Origin: Thunnus maccoyii
Lineage: Eukaryota; Chordata; Actinopteri; Scombriformes; Scombridae
Direction: 5' to 3'
DNA length: 64,000 bases
Assembly: GCF_910596095.1 (NCBI RefSeq)
Contig: NC_056535.1
Span: 29,387,505 to 29,451,504, forward strand
Part shown: piece after piece, positions 51,601 to 60,672 of the stretch
Position numbering within the stretch: position 1 is the first letter of the stretch
How the letters are laid out: each line of letters starts with the position of its first letter
The notes under the pieces: model-generated
Told to the model about the DNA's origin: nothing
The model's input: the letters and a program-made list of their open reading frames with translations, nothing else
Database searches by the model: none
Translations under genes and position numbers: made by a program

Positions 51601-54600
51601 GATGCAGGTCTTGGATTCTTAAACTGACCAACTTTTATAACATTTCTTTGTACACACACCACAAATGGTTTCTACGGTTTCTTTTTTAAATATTTTTTTG
51701 GGACATTTTATTCATTCCCCAGATGGACACAAACCAAGGGCGTTTCAGTTCATGAACGGTACTTTAACCCTTAGACCACCAGGATGCCATCTGAAGTTCC
51801 TTTAAACATGACAAACCCACAGAGTAATGCTAACACAAGTATGGAAGTTAGTTAAAAATGTGTAGTTAAAAAAAGAAACATGACATCGACACACAGGGCA
51901 GAGTCAGATATGTGACCGGCTGTGATTTACATCACTGGCTCTGCCCAGTTTGTCTTGACCGACAAAGATTTTGTGATAAAAAGTGGAACATGACTCTGAA
52001 TGCTAATTGGAAAAAATGCTGTTTCCAAAACAGACTTTGGGAAAAATGACATTTTGAAATAAAAAAAAAACAGCTGGACTGAAATATAAATGACCTGGAA
52101 TTATCTTATTATTATGAAAACAATCAGGAAATAACATGAAATAACATATCATGATTATAAGCTGTATTAACTGTTCTGTGTGTATTTTTGTTTTATACTT
52201 ATTCTTTGTGTATAATGACTCATTTCCATTGCCTTGTGATTGACAATGTGTATCTGATTCTGAAAATTATCGGATTATTTTGACTGTATCTAACCATATA
52301 ATTATGTATACTGTATTTATTAAATTATTGTTAACACTCTGGATATCTATTGTTTTTCAGCTGCTCCATGTTTGCTCTCTAGTTTATAGCAAATAACAGT
52401 AACTATGATTCTGCATTATTGAAGGATTTAAAGCTTTTTAGCTTCAGTACAAACATTTCTTCAGTTTAATTCCTCTGCTGTCAGGTGATCACTGACCACC
52501 TTCACTTGGTTTGTTTGAGTTGTCTTAACCACAAATACTGAACAGTACAGTATCATGTTGCTCTGAATGAGAACATTTGCCAAACATGAGCCAAACTAGA
52601 AATGCATTTTTTCAGAAAGAGGGAAATGTGTAGCGGCTCTATATTTAGGAGTCTGATAAGGCGAGTATGTTGTAGGTGGATCAGACTCAGGCTGAACCAC
52701 GATGAGTAATTCTAAACATCTCTGCTATGTGAAGAGGAAACTGTAGGAAACAGTGTGAGATAAGACGCTTGAGGTCACACAGTGTGAGTCGACCTGCTGC
52801 ATTTAAGGTCCTGAGTTTGGGTCTGAGCCCAGACTTTTGTCACATGGCATCCTAGATATTTCCTGTTATTATCCATTTACTGCAGAATTAGAAAATATGC
52901 CACAGATGAGCTGGCATTTACAGAAAGTATAAACAAATGAGATACCATTCAGAAAGAGAAGGACAGTTTGATAAAATGGGAGAGGTGAAGATTAAGTCTC
53001 CTTCAACTCAAAAATGTGTTTTTCCTCTTGTTGCTACAGTTGGATGTTTGGGCTTCACTGTGCAGAATGATGTATGTGCGGAGTTTGGCACTCGAAGACT
53101 GTTTTCACATTCATCTGCTGAAAGTGGAAAGTTTCTCTGCGCTCATTGAAAATTAGATTTTCAGGGGCGGGCCTATGAAAAGGATTTGTGACATCTCAAC
53201 TAGTTTGGAAGCCAATCGAGGTTCAATATTCAAGTTACACAACTGTGATGTGGAAACTTGAAACGTCCAGTGCACAAACACTGAGAATAGACTCTACAGT
53301 GAAGTAGGAGACATCTTGTGTCCAGCAGTTCAATTTCTCAAATGAAATATATTTGCATATTCATAGATTTTAAATATTTAATGGAGGGAGAAGGAGTAGA
53401 TGTCATTTCAAGGATTTTAACGTGGTAAAAGACACAAATTATCGTGCAGAGTATCTTAATATGTCTCTGGAAACTGTCTTTGCATTTTTTCTTTGTATAA
53501 ATTTATCTATTCTGAGATTTTTTGTTTGTATTTTGGTTATAGACATACCTCCCCTCACTCCTGAAACCCATTTCGTTTGTGTGTTAGGGGTTATTTCCAG
53601 CCTGGTGATGGCTGTTTTTCCAGCTCCAGGGGACGGCGGGATCAAACCCCCCCGACAGGTGACACTGATCTGTCAGGTTATCAGCCACAGACTGATGTGA
53701 CCTCTGGACGAACAACCAGAGGCTGAATTACAGGAGGGATCTGAAAGAGACAAACTGTACACGGCTGCCAGAACAGACCCAGCGGGGGGGAACAAGGTCC
53801 TCGTGTTCACGGATCACCTTCAATGACTGAGTTAGAAATCTCCAGCTGTTTGAAATGGATCAGATGTAAACAAGCCCAAGAGATTTGTCCGAACTGATTT
53901 TAAAATATCTTGAACTGCAGCACATACATGTAAAAACAATTGAAATCAACAGTAACAGAATGAAATAAACCTGAAAAGGTCTATAAAATCGCTTCCACTC
54001 TTCACGTCAGTTAATTTAATTTCTGCAGCGAGAGTCTGTAGCAGGTCCAGGTTTTTTTTTTTTTTTTTTGAGTCAAGTAATCCCTCATGAGCTGCCATGA
54101 GGCCATCACTCAAACTGACATTTTGGCTGGTACAATAACTGTTGCAGTAAATTACTTTTAGCAGAGTGTCTTTGTACAAAGCAAATTATTATATTGCATA
54201 ACTTCACTATGATTTATCAAGAGAATCTTAAAAACTTAAAAAACTATTTGTCTGTTCATAATGGAGATTAATTTGGCAGCTAAGACACACACAGAGTTCT
54301 TTGGGTTAAGAGGAGTATTATGAATGTAGTCTGATCAGTACCAGTCCAAGAGCCACACGCACATTGTTTTATTAAAGACTGCAGAAGACAGAAAATATCA
54401 ACATCGGACACTGAACTCATCATCCGGTTTCGTCTGAGTGAACTCCACTATGAAAACTACCGTACAGAGAGGCAGTTTACAGAATGTAAATACTCTGAAT
54501 AGTAATGAGATTTGATATGAAAATCTTAAGCATTATAACTTTAAGTTTGCCTGTTTCCAGACCTCAGAATTGCTTATCACATTTCAGATTTTCTCATTGA

Positions 54601-55996
54601 TTCAAACAGATCTGGTGTTATGTTCACTGACAGCAGTTTTCTCTGATTGGGGGATCAACTGACCAATCAGAGATTAGTTGGCAGAATTAAAGGGGGCATA
54701 TCATGCACATTTCCAGGTCTATATTTATCTACTGGGGCTCTACTGGAATATATTTGCATGATTTACAGTTGAAAAAAAATCCTTATTTATCTTATACTGG
54801 CCATTTATGCAGCCCCTTAGTTCAGCCTCTGTCTGAAACAGGCCGTTTTAGCTCCCGTCTCTTTAAGGCGCCCCTCACGATGAGCCCACTCTGCTCTGAT
54901 TGGTTAGCTTCTGGAAGCTTTGTGTCAAGACAGACTTCTGGCCGCTCTGGAGGCTACATCAACAAACAATAGTAGTAGGATTTCACTTTTTTTTCTCATT
55001 TTTCACTCGAAATGGAAACTTCTCAAATACATCCATACATGTTCAAGCCTGCAACAACCTTACAACAACTTTATCAGCAAAGGCTATGGAACAGATATGT
55101 GTTTGTGGGCATGTGGGAACAATCTATGTTCAGAGCAGGTTGAAGAGGTGGCTTTTGATTTGCTGGGAGTATTGTACATATGCTCACCTCAAGGTTTGAA
55201 CCTTTGAAAAAGTTTAACATACACATCCGACTCCATAACAGAAATAACAGAAAATCATGATATGGAGACGTCATCTTCCTACATAACTAGCTAGCTACTT
55301 GGCTACCTATCAATCGCATCCAAAAATAGCCACAAAATGACAACAAGTGTGGATGAGATGGATGCAGATACAGGTGCAGGTTGTTATTACAGAAATAACA
55401 ACTCTTAAATCAACATGAAATGTTAACCTGACTGCTCCTAGCAACCGCTACCAAAGGGTTGGTGCTAGATTGGATCAGACGAAGGGACGATTTTAAGCAT
55501 TGTGTTTCTTCATTGTGCACATAACCCTAACCTTAACCTTCACCCTAAACTTCACCTTAACCTTCACCTTAACTTGCGAGAGTTCATCCCTCCAGCTGAT
55601 CCAACCTAGCATTTACCCTACCACAGCTTCTGTGACAATTCAAAATGACGGGACTGAAATGTCAAATGTTTTCTTTCAAACTGAAATAAAATAACATGAC
55701 TACAGTCGTGACTGAATAATGAAACAAAACAGAGATTAAGTCTGATTATCAACTCAGCTTTCTGCAGCTATGCTAACAATGTAGAGAAATATGAGATGTG
55801 TCTGAGGGCTGAATTCAGTAAAGTTTCTTTACCTCACAGTTTCTCTAGAGGCAACATCACCTCAGACTAAGTGACCCTCTGACCCTTGACCTCAACGTTT
55901 CAGTTGTTAATCTGGAAGTAGCTATAAATAAGGATTTAAGCTGTGTAGATGTAAACGTGTCTGTCTTACCTTTTCCATGGCTGAGCTCACGTCCAT
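39646..55996 (-). CDS. LMCD1: LMCD1 (dyxin), LIM and cysteine-rich domains protein
   Basis: Transcriptional cofactor that binds GATA6 and acts in heart and muscle. Coding exons in transcript order: 55970-55996, 46245-46357, 45460-45715, 42172-42321, 41721-41972, 40975-41193, 39646-39756. Phases join, giving 375 residues. An N-terminal Cys-rich block ([16 protein letters not shown]) is preceded by a run of eight glycines from a GGA repeat. The PET domain covers roughly 80-205 ([63 protein letters not shown]). LIM1 is in exon 6 ([22 protein letters not shown]). LIM2 begins with CSGCDELIFC and keeps [11 protein letters not shown], but the frame stops at NLDTPCQH, so its second zinc module is missing. 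The variable linker (exon 5 second half) is Ser/Asn/Thr-rich. Start context AACATGG is strong. Confidence 0.93.
40560..40915. repeat. Dispersed repeat with TGTGGGCC modules in LMCD1 intron 6 / 3' flank
   Basis: Contains gtgggccagttctgg, gtggcccagatctggg and cgtgggccggatcttggcc, phrases of a fish interspersed repeat I recognise only loosely. Directly left, 40195-40500 has a separate repeat-like start (tttatttgacggggacaac). Confidence 0.4.
42800..43640. repeat. Long dispersed teleost repeat in LMCD1 intron 3
   Basis: Contains the characteristic series ggcatgtctgtaaagggcag, gacttgtgggtaacc, aagggacccctttgaaatgg, cctaactttggagcgctatc and gctttaaaactgagcctgct. I recognise this as a frequent fish repeat of unknown class. 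No coding frame. Confidence 0.6.
43641..45459 (-). other. Rest of LMCD1 intron 3
   Basis: AT-rich intron. A repeat with tgtggggacatttg and gcaagtccccataacg plus ggttagggtgag occupies about 44735-44870; a related module is at 48590-48725. No gene seen. Confidence 0.5.
46305..46334 (-). repeat. GGA trinucleotide repeat encoding poly-glycine in LMCD1 exon 2
   Basis: Eight consecutive Gly codons (seven GGA, one GGT). The in-frame trinucleotide repeat can vary in length without breaking the gene. Confidence 0.9.
48590..48725. repeat. Dispersed GGGACATTTTTGG / GGTTAAGGT repeat
   Basis: tgaggaccaatttatg, caggacatttttggaaa and gtgatggttaaggtcaggg match a common fish repeat also seen at 44735-44870. 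Confidence 0.5.
48930..49433 (-). mobile_element. Tc1-like transposon relic
   Basis: The minus strand carries transposase scraps: [20 protein letters not shown], a decayed version of the Tc1 block with S-P-D-L-N-P-I-E, followed by FGMNWN. Internal sequence is deleted and the remaining frame is broken. The right end reads ctgtccatagacttttgac, then agtgtagca. Confidence 0.75.
49514..49888. mobile_element. ATCGATTAATCG-family short element (reverse orientation)
   Basis: Left end agttgcaacgattagtcaat and right end taatcgttagctgcagac. The body is the reverse complement of the copies at 18338 and 22802 (for example gtttgctggttgcagcttc-like phrases). Confidence 0.65.
51690..51800 (-). mobile_element. 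tRNA-derived SINE, minus strand
   Basis: On the minus strand TGGTCTAAGGG fits the tRNA box A consensus. Then GTTCATGAACTGAAACGCC and a box B-like GGTTTGTGTCC with two mismatches follow. An A/T-rich tail comes next. Confidence 0.5.
54689..55266. mobile_element. Second copy of the AAAGGGGCCATATTGTGC-ended element
   Basis: Left end taaagggggcatatcatgc, with inner ttttagctcccgtctcttta and ctgctctgattggttagc. The right end (aaaatcatgatatgg) is a worn inverse of the left. Opposite orientation to the copy at 30995-31449. Confidence 0.55.
55520..55580. repeat. Degenerate telomere-like minisatellite
   Basis: Repeats of ccctaac/ccttaac/cttcacc units, about 60 bases. It resembles but is not a clean (CCCTAA)n array. 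Confidence 0.7.
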
Positions 55997-56847
55997 GTTG
56001 TTCAGCGTCTGTCGGTGGTTCGAGTCCTCAGCTGCTCAGCTCTCTCTCCCTCTGCTCTTCCAGAACAATGAGGCTTTAAATTCCTCTCTTGTCGACCACA
56101 CTTCCTCTCTCCCCGCCCACCGTCGCTCCTGGCCCGCTGCAATTTAACCGTCTAGCCTTTCATCTCATTCCTGCTGAGCAACATCAACCCTTTTCTTTAC
56201 TTCTTCACTCTCACTGCAAAGTCTTTTTCCTCTTCTCCACCTGGTTCCACACTTCACTTTCAACCTCAGTTTTCTTTTTTTTCTTTCCCTTTTCAGATTT
56301 TCATAAACTCTCAACAGCAACAAAACTCACCTTTCTCGTCTTAAACTGTGGACTTTTCCTTTCTCTTCAGTTTTTTTTTTTTTTCCACTCTTGCCTCCTG
56401 ATTCGTCCTGTTGCCAGCTCTCCTTCTCCACCCTCTGCAACATGAACTGAGCTGGTTTCTTCACCTCCTGATTTTGTTCCAACATGCCGCTGAAGGGATT
56501 TATCTCCCAACACTTTCTCACAGCAAAACAGCAGCTCCCTCATTCACCTCTGTCTCTGTGTCTGGCACTGCTGAGGAGTGGAGACGTACTGTGGAATTCA
56601 CTCTGCTTTGCTAAACGTTACAGGTACTTGCAATGTTACAGCTGCAGACCGTGCAGCAGCAGACTGGCAGTAATCAGGGAGATTTATAGTCTTACAAACA
56701 GCAGCTGTACTGTTGCTGATGACTCTCTGTTGCAGAACAGCACATCAGACTACTTCAGTCCCGGTCCTCAGCAGACTGGTGGACACGCTGGGGCAGTGAG
56801 GCCTGACTGGACTGTTTGTGTTTTCACTCTGAGACAAAGACAGAGAG

Positions 56848-57362
56848 TGCCTTGAGGGATTCCCTGCTCGCACTCTGCCAGCCAATCAGAGTGAGCTGAA
56901 AAAGTCCCTGACCAATAGGAATGTCAGAGTTTCCTCCTCCTCCTCTCATTCTGCAGCTTTTCATTGTGGGGTTCGGGAGAATGTAGACCTCAGAGGGCCA
57001 AACAGAGTCACACAGGGCACCTGGGCATAACAGAGGCAGGCAGGGCTGAATGGTGCTAAACACAGACAGATTCAAGGACTTTCATTGTCACCACAGTTAC
57101 ATTTATACTTATCAGTTTCAAATGCTACTTATGAAGAAATTAAATTGTGTTTCCCAGACTTGATGAAAAGATTGCATAAATGCAACAGGTATTCATACTT
57201 CAGAAGAATTTAAAATGAAGGTTTAAAATATATTTTAAAAAATAAATAAAGAATAGAGAATGTTAGGAATATAGTGTGCATGGTTGAACTGGTATAGAGG
57301 CATTGAAAAACTGTAGCATGAACATGGATTGTGCAAAAGATATATACATATATTTGGCTAAT
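56848..57362 (+). repeat. Duplicated block A, left copy: promoter-like segment plus LINE tail
   Basis: Collinear with 60152-60672. The first about 210 bases hold two CCAAT boxes (56882, 56922), a tcctcctcctcctctcattc stretch and cctgggcataacagagg. From about 57070 comes an antisense LINE-like tail (aggactttcattgtcacc). Both parts are shared with the right copy, so they were duplicated together. Possibly the promoter and first untranslated exon of the left TRIM copy. Confidence 0.55.
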
Positions 57363-57479
57363 GTAGTTCCATTTAATAAATCCGCCTCCTAATAATCTGA
57401 ATAAAGCTGTAAGAAGCATTAACGTAAAAGACGCTTATATTTGAATGACAGAAAGCCAAACAGATAGATGACATTAACA

Positions 57480-57660
57480 ACGTGTTGGTCAAGTCAAGTC
57501 AGTTTTATTTGTATATTTCAGTATTAAAAATCACAAATTTGCTTCAGGGGGTTTTACAGTCCGTACAGCAATATCTCCTGCTGCATCTTTCTCTACCTTT
57601 GTTTCCTGTCATCTCTTTTGCTATAATAAAGGGCTAACATTTTTAAAAAGCACAACAACA
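57480..57660. repeat. Fish SINE/LINE tail fragments
   Basis: gtcagttttatttgtat with aaaatcacaaatttg is a common fish repeat start. ttcctgtcatctcttttgc with ataataaaggg resembles the tail of the SINE at 3654. Confidence 0.4.
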
Positions 57661-58051
57661 TGTTGTCAATGTGCAAACAACATGTGATTTCACATGTTTT
57701 TGGCCTCCTTGACTTATCGTCTATTTGCCATCACACTTTTATTTAACGCCCGTTCAACTGAGTGCAATATATGCGTTCCATAACTGTGTGTCCAGTGTGT
57801 TCAAGATTCATCACCAGACCAAACTCAATTCCACAGAGAGAGGCCACATAAAAGAGGGAATACTGGGAACAATGGAAACACTGGGATTACTGGACTACTG
57901 GAATACTGCCACTTCAACCTTCTGCTGATTCCACATTATAAAGAAAAGTTTTAGAGGAGCTACGACTCAAAGTGAAAATAACATTAAGGGAACTTTTGAG
58001 ACTGTGGAACTTAATCTGTCTGCTGTGTTTTCTGCTTCACACAGAGACAAA

Positions 58052-58438
58052 ATGTTTTCTCAATCAGAAAACGATCTCTCCTGTCCTGTCTGTCATGACA
58101 TCTTTAATGATCCAGTTGTCCTGACATGCAGCCACAGCTTCTGTAAAGAATGTGTGAAGAACTGTTGGAGAGAGAAACAAACTCAGGAGTGTCCAGTTTG
58201 TAAGGAAAGAAATTTTTTGATTGATCCTCCTCATAACTTGGCATTAAGGAACCTGTGTGAGACCTTCTTACTGGAGAGAGATCAGAGAGCTTCAGCAGGG
58301 TCTGAGGCTCTCTGCAGTCTGCACTCTGAAAAACTCAAACTCTTCCGTCTGGACCATCAGCAGCCAGTGTGTGTTGTCTGCAGAGATTCAAAAACACACA
58401 ACAACCACAGATTCAGACCCATCAATGAAGCTGAATGA
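58052..58438 (+). CDS. RING/B-box ORF of the split TRIM copy
   Basis: 128 residues starting [16 protein letters not shown]. The C3HC4 RING is complete: Cys11, Cys14, Cys26, His28, Cys31, Cys34, Cys47, Cys50. The B-box starts with CSLH at 88-91 but has Arg at position 99 where the intact copy has Cys (CGT for TGT). The frame ends PINEAE, then TGA. A very good splice acceptor (tttctgcttcacacag, ending 58044) lies 8 bases before the ATG, so an untranslated exon upstream is expected. The open frame extending further upstream is intron and has no ATG. If made, this would be a RING ubiquitin ligase without its dimerising coiled coil. Confidence 0.5.
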   Translation: MFSQSENDLSCPVCHDIFNDPVVLTCSHSFCKECVKNCWREKQTQECPVCKERNFLIDPPHNLALRNLCETFLLERDQRASAGSEALCSLHSEKLKLFRLDHQQPVCVVCRDSKTHNNHRFRPINEAE

Positions 58439-59307
58439 ATGAAGCTCTGAGAGAGGAAGAGGATCAGAAGAGTCAGATGATGAAGGAGAAGATTAAGGCT
58501 CTGAGCAGAGAGATAACAGCTCTGTCAGACACAATCAGAGCCACAGAGGAGGAGCTGAGAGCTGAAGACGTCTCATTCCTGCAGAACTACAAGGCTGCAG
58601 TGGAAAGAGTCCAGCAGCGCCCCCTGCTGGATGATCCAGAGCTGGTCTCAGGAGCTCTGATAGATGTGGCCAAACACCTGGGCAACCTGACCTTCAACAT
58701 CTGGAACAAGATGAAGGAGATGGTCTCCTACAGTTCTGTGATTCTGGATCCAAACACTGCTCATCCAGAACTCATCCTGTCTGAAGATCTGACCAGTGTG
58801 AGACATGGACAGAAACAGAAGCTTCCTGAAAACCCAGAGAGGTTTAACTATCACCCCTGTGTCCTGAGCTCTCAGGGCTTTAACTCAGGGACTCACAGCT
58901 GGGATGTTGAGTTTAGACATGATACATTCTGGGGTGTGGGTGTGGTAAAGCAATCTGATCAAAAAAAGGGACAAATACCAACTGGATACTGGGAAGTGCA
59001 TCTCCTTAATGGAAAATACACAGCAGTCTCTCCGCCACTCTCTAATAAAGTTCTCTCAGTGAAGAAGAAGCTGCAGAGGATCAGAGTTCATCTGGACTGG
59101 AACAGAGGAAAACTGTCATTCTCTGATCCTGATACTAACACACACATACACACCTTCACACACACCTTCACTGAGAGGCTGTTTCCTTACATCTGCACCA
59201 TGAATGAACTCCCACTGAAGATATTACCAGTTACAGTCTGTGTAACAATGGGACAGCTCACAGTCCCTTCATTTACAGGCTTGTGGCAAATTCTTGACAG
59301 GTTTTAG
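58435..59307 (+). CDS. Coiled-coil/PRY-SPRY ORF of the split TRIM copy
   Basis: 290 residues. Its ATG (58435) overlaps the TGA of the RING/B-box ORF by two bases. The first about 100 residues are the distal coiled coil ([20 protein letters not shown]). The B30.2 domain then runs from [18 protein letters not shown] to the C-terminus, with [13 protein letters not shown] [29 protein letters not shown] and [10 protein letters not shown] intact. No internal stops, so the half is well preserved. Translation would need re-initiation or a separate promoter. Confidence 0.45.
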   Translation: MNEALREEEDQKSQMMKEKIKALSREITALSDTIRATEEELRAEDVSFLQNYKAAVERVQQRPLLDDPELVSGALIDVAKHLGNLTFNIWNKMKEMVSYSSVILDPNTAHPELILSEDLTSVRHGQKQKLPENPERFNYHPCVLSSQGFNSGTHSWDVEFRHDTFWGVGVVKQSDQKKGQIPTGYWEVHLLNGKYTAVSPPLSNKVLSVKKKLQRIRVHLDWNRGKLSFSDPDTNTHIHTFTHTFTERLFPYICTMNELPLKILPVTVCVTMGQLTVPSFTGLWQILDRF

Positions 59308-60151
59308 CTAAGCATGTCATTTATTCTTTTCAGGTTGAGTAAGGCTACTCAGAAATGCCATCATTTAGCATTTCAGTGATATTACACATGTAAATGTGTT
59401 GTTTTTTTGCCATTATGTCCACAGGTTGTCAACCGTAATGGGACACTCAAGCCTTACGTCTCTCAAAAGATTATACTGTCAAAAATCTTTTAAGCATAGG
59501 TTTTTATTACTTGTACTGTTTGTTTTTGTGTTTTTTCTTATTTCCAACTGGGATCAATATATATGTTGAGTCACTTGCTATGTCCCAGTGTCATACTACA
59601 TACTAATTGTATACAGTATGTACTATTATACTGTTCTTTATGAATCAAAATGTGACTTTGGAAATCGACCTTCACTTAGACAAAAATGTTTTACAAAAAA
59701 AACAATACACATTTTTTGTTCTCTGAGGCGCTTTTGCACAGTTCATTGTGGGACAACAATAGTAAACATCAACGATGCACACAAACATCAGGTATTTTTT
59801 GGTTTGCATACTGACTTGTTTGAGTACTTATCTGTGTCACTTTTCCAGTTCACTACATATACTGCTCATTTAAAATATATATATATTTCTTTACATTTTG
59901 GAGAAACTGCACCATGAAAAGCTGCATTACTTGTTTACATTGTAGCTACAACAGTTTCTGGATTATTGTTGATACTGAAGAAAAAGACATTTGATGAAGG
60001 GGCTTTTCGATGTCTGTTCTGGTTTAAGTGAGTTATGACTCTGAGAAGAATTGATGCAGTTTTTGATGTGAAATGTATAAACTGATTACTAATGTAGAAA
60101 AAGAAGGAAGCAGAAGATAAGATAAGAAGAAGAAAACATGTATTTTTAGTC
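59308..60151. other. Spacer between TRIM left copy and duplicated block A
   Basis: The first about 60 bases still match the 3' flank of the right TRIM copy (caggttgagtaaggct against caggttaagtaaagct at 63979). The rest is AT-rich with no feature I can name. Confidence 0.5.
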
Positions 60152-60672
60152 CTGAAAGATTCTCTGCTCGCACTCTGCAAGCCTGAAAAAGTCCCCGACC
60201 AATAAGAACATCAGAGTTTCCTCCTCCTCCTCTCATTCTGCAGCTTTTCATTGTGTGGTTCAGGTTGAATGTATACCACAGAGGGCCAAACAGAGTCACA
60301 CAGGGCACTGGGCATAAAAGAGCCAGGCAGGGCTGAAAGGTGCTAAACACAGACAGATTCGAGGATTCAAGGACCTTTATTGTCACCACAGTAACATTTA
60401 TACTTTTCAGTTTCAAATGTTACCTATGAAGAAATTAAATTGCATTTCCCAGGTTTGCTTAAAAGGTAACGTAAATGCAACAGGTATTCAAACTTTAGAA
60501 GAATTTAAAATGAATGTTTACAAAAATATTTTTAAAAATAAATAAAGAATAGAGAATATAAAGAATGTAAAGAATATAGTGTGCATGGTTGAACTGGTAT
60601 AGGGGCATTGAAAAACTGTAGCAGCATTCATGCGCATGGATTGTGCAAAAGATATATACATATATTCAGCTG
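60152..60672 (+). repeat. Duplicated block A, right copy: promoter-like segment plus LINE tail
   Basis: Counterpart of 56848-57362. It carries one CCAAT box (60199-60203) and a TATA-like ggcataaaag (60311-60320), where the left copy reads ggcataacag. From about 60372 comes the same antisense LINE-like tail (aaggacctttattgtcacc). Candidate promoter/first exon for the intact TRIM gene 1.8 kb downstream. Confidence 0.55.

Larger units (their letters stand above)
46358..55969 (-). other. LMCD1 intron 1 (9.6 kb)
   Basis: Long repeat-bearing first intron. Named contents: C-rich run near 47851-47875, (TG)n at 48743-48767, a Tc1-like relic, an ATCGATTAATCG element, a minus-strand SINE, a T20 run near 54051-54070, a TIR element and a telomere-like minisatellite. 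I found no nested gene. Confidence 0.7.
58052..59307 (+). pseudogene. TRIM35/A33-like gene, left copy, split by a net 190-bp deletion
   Basis: Same gene as the intact right copy (3 differences in the 60 bases from 58561), but the first part of the coiled coil is gone. Between the shared atcaatgaag (58421-58430) and gaggaagagg there are about 20 bases here against about 210 in the right copy. The net loss of 190 shifts the frame, leaving a 128-residue RING/B-box ORF and a 290-residue coiled-coil/PRY-SPRY ORF that overlap as ATGA. Two 9-bp aatgaagct repeats sit at the junction. One B-box zinc ligand is also changed to Arg. Most likely a pseudogene; two-protein expression is the alternative. Confidence 0.75.

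Noticed and set aside
52750..52900. Possible degenerate SINE (gacttttgtcacatggcatc)
   Set aside because: Only the internal phrase resembles the SINE body; the boxes are too worn to call.
56089..56445. Ser/Phe-rich plus-strand frame upstream of LMCD1
   Set aside because: Lies in a T/C-rich stretch opposite the LMCD1 5' flank; low-complexity and without homology I can recognise.
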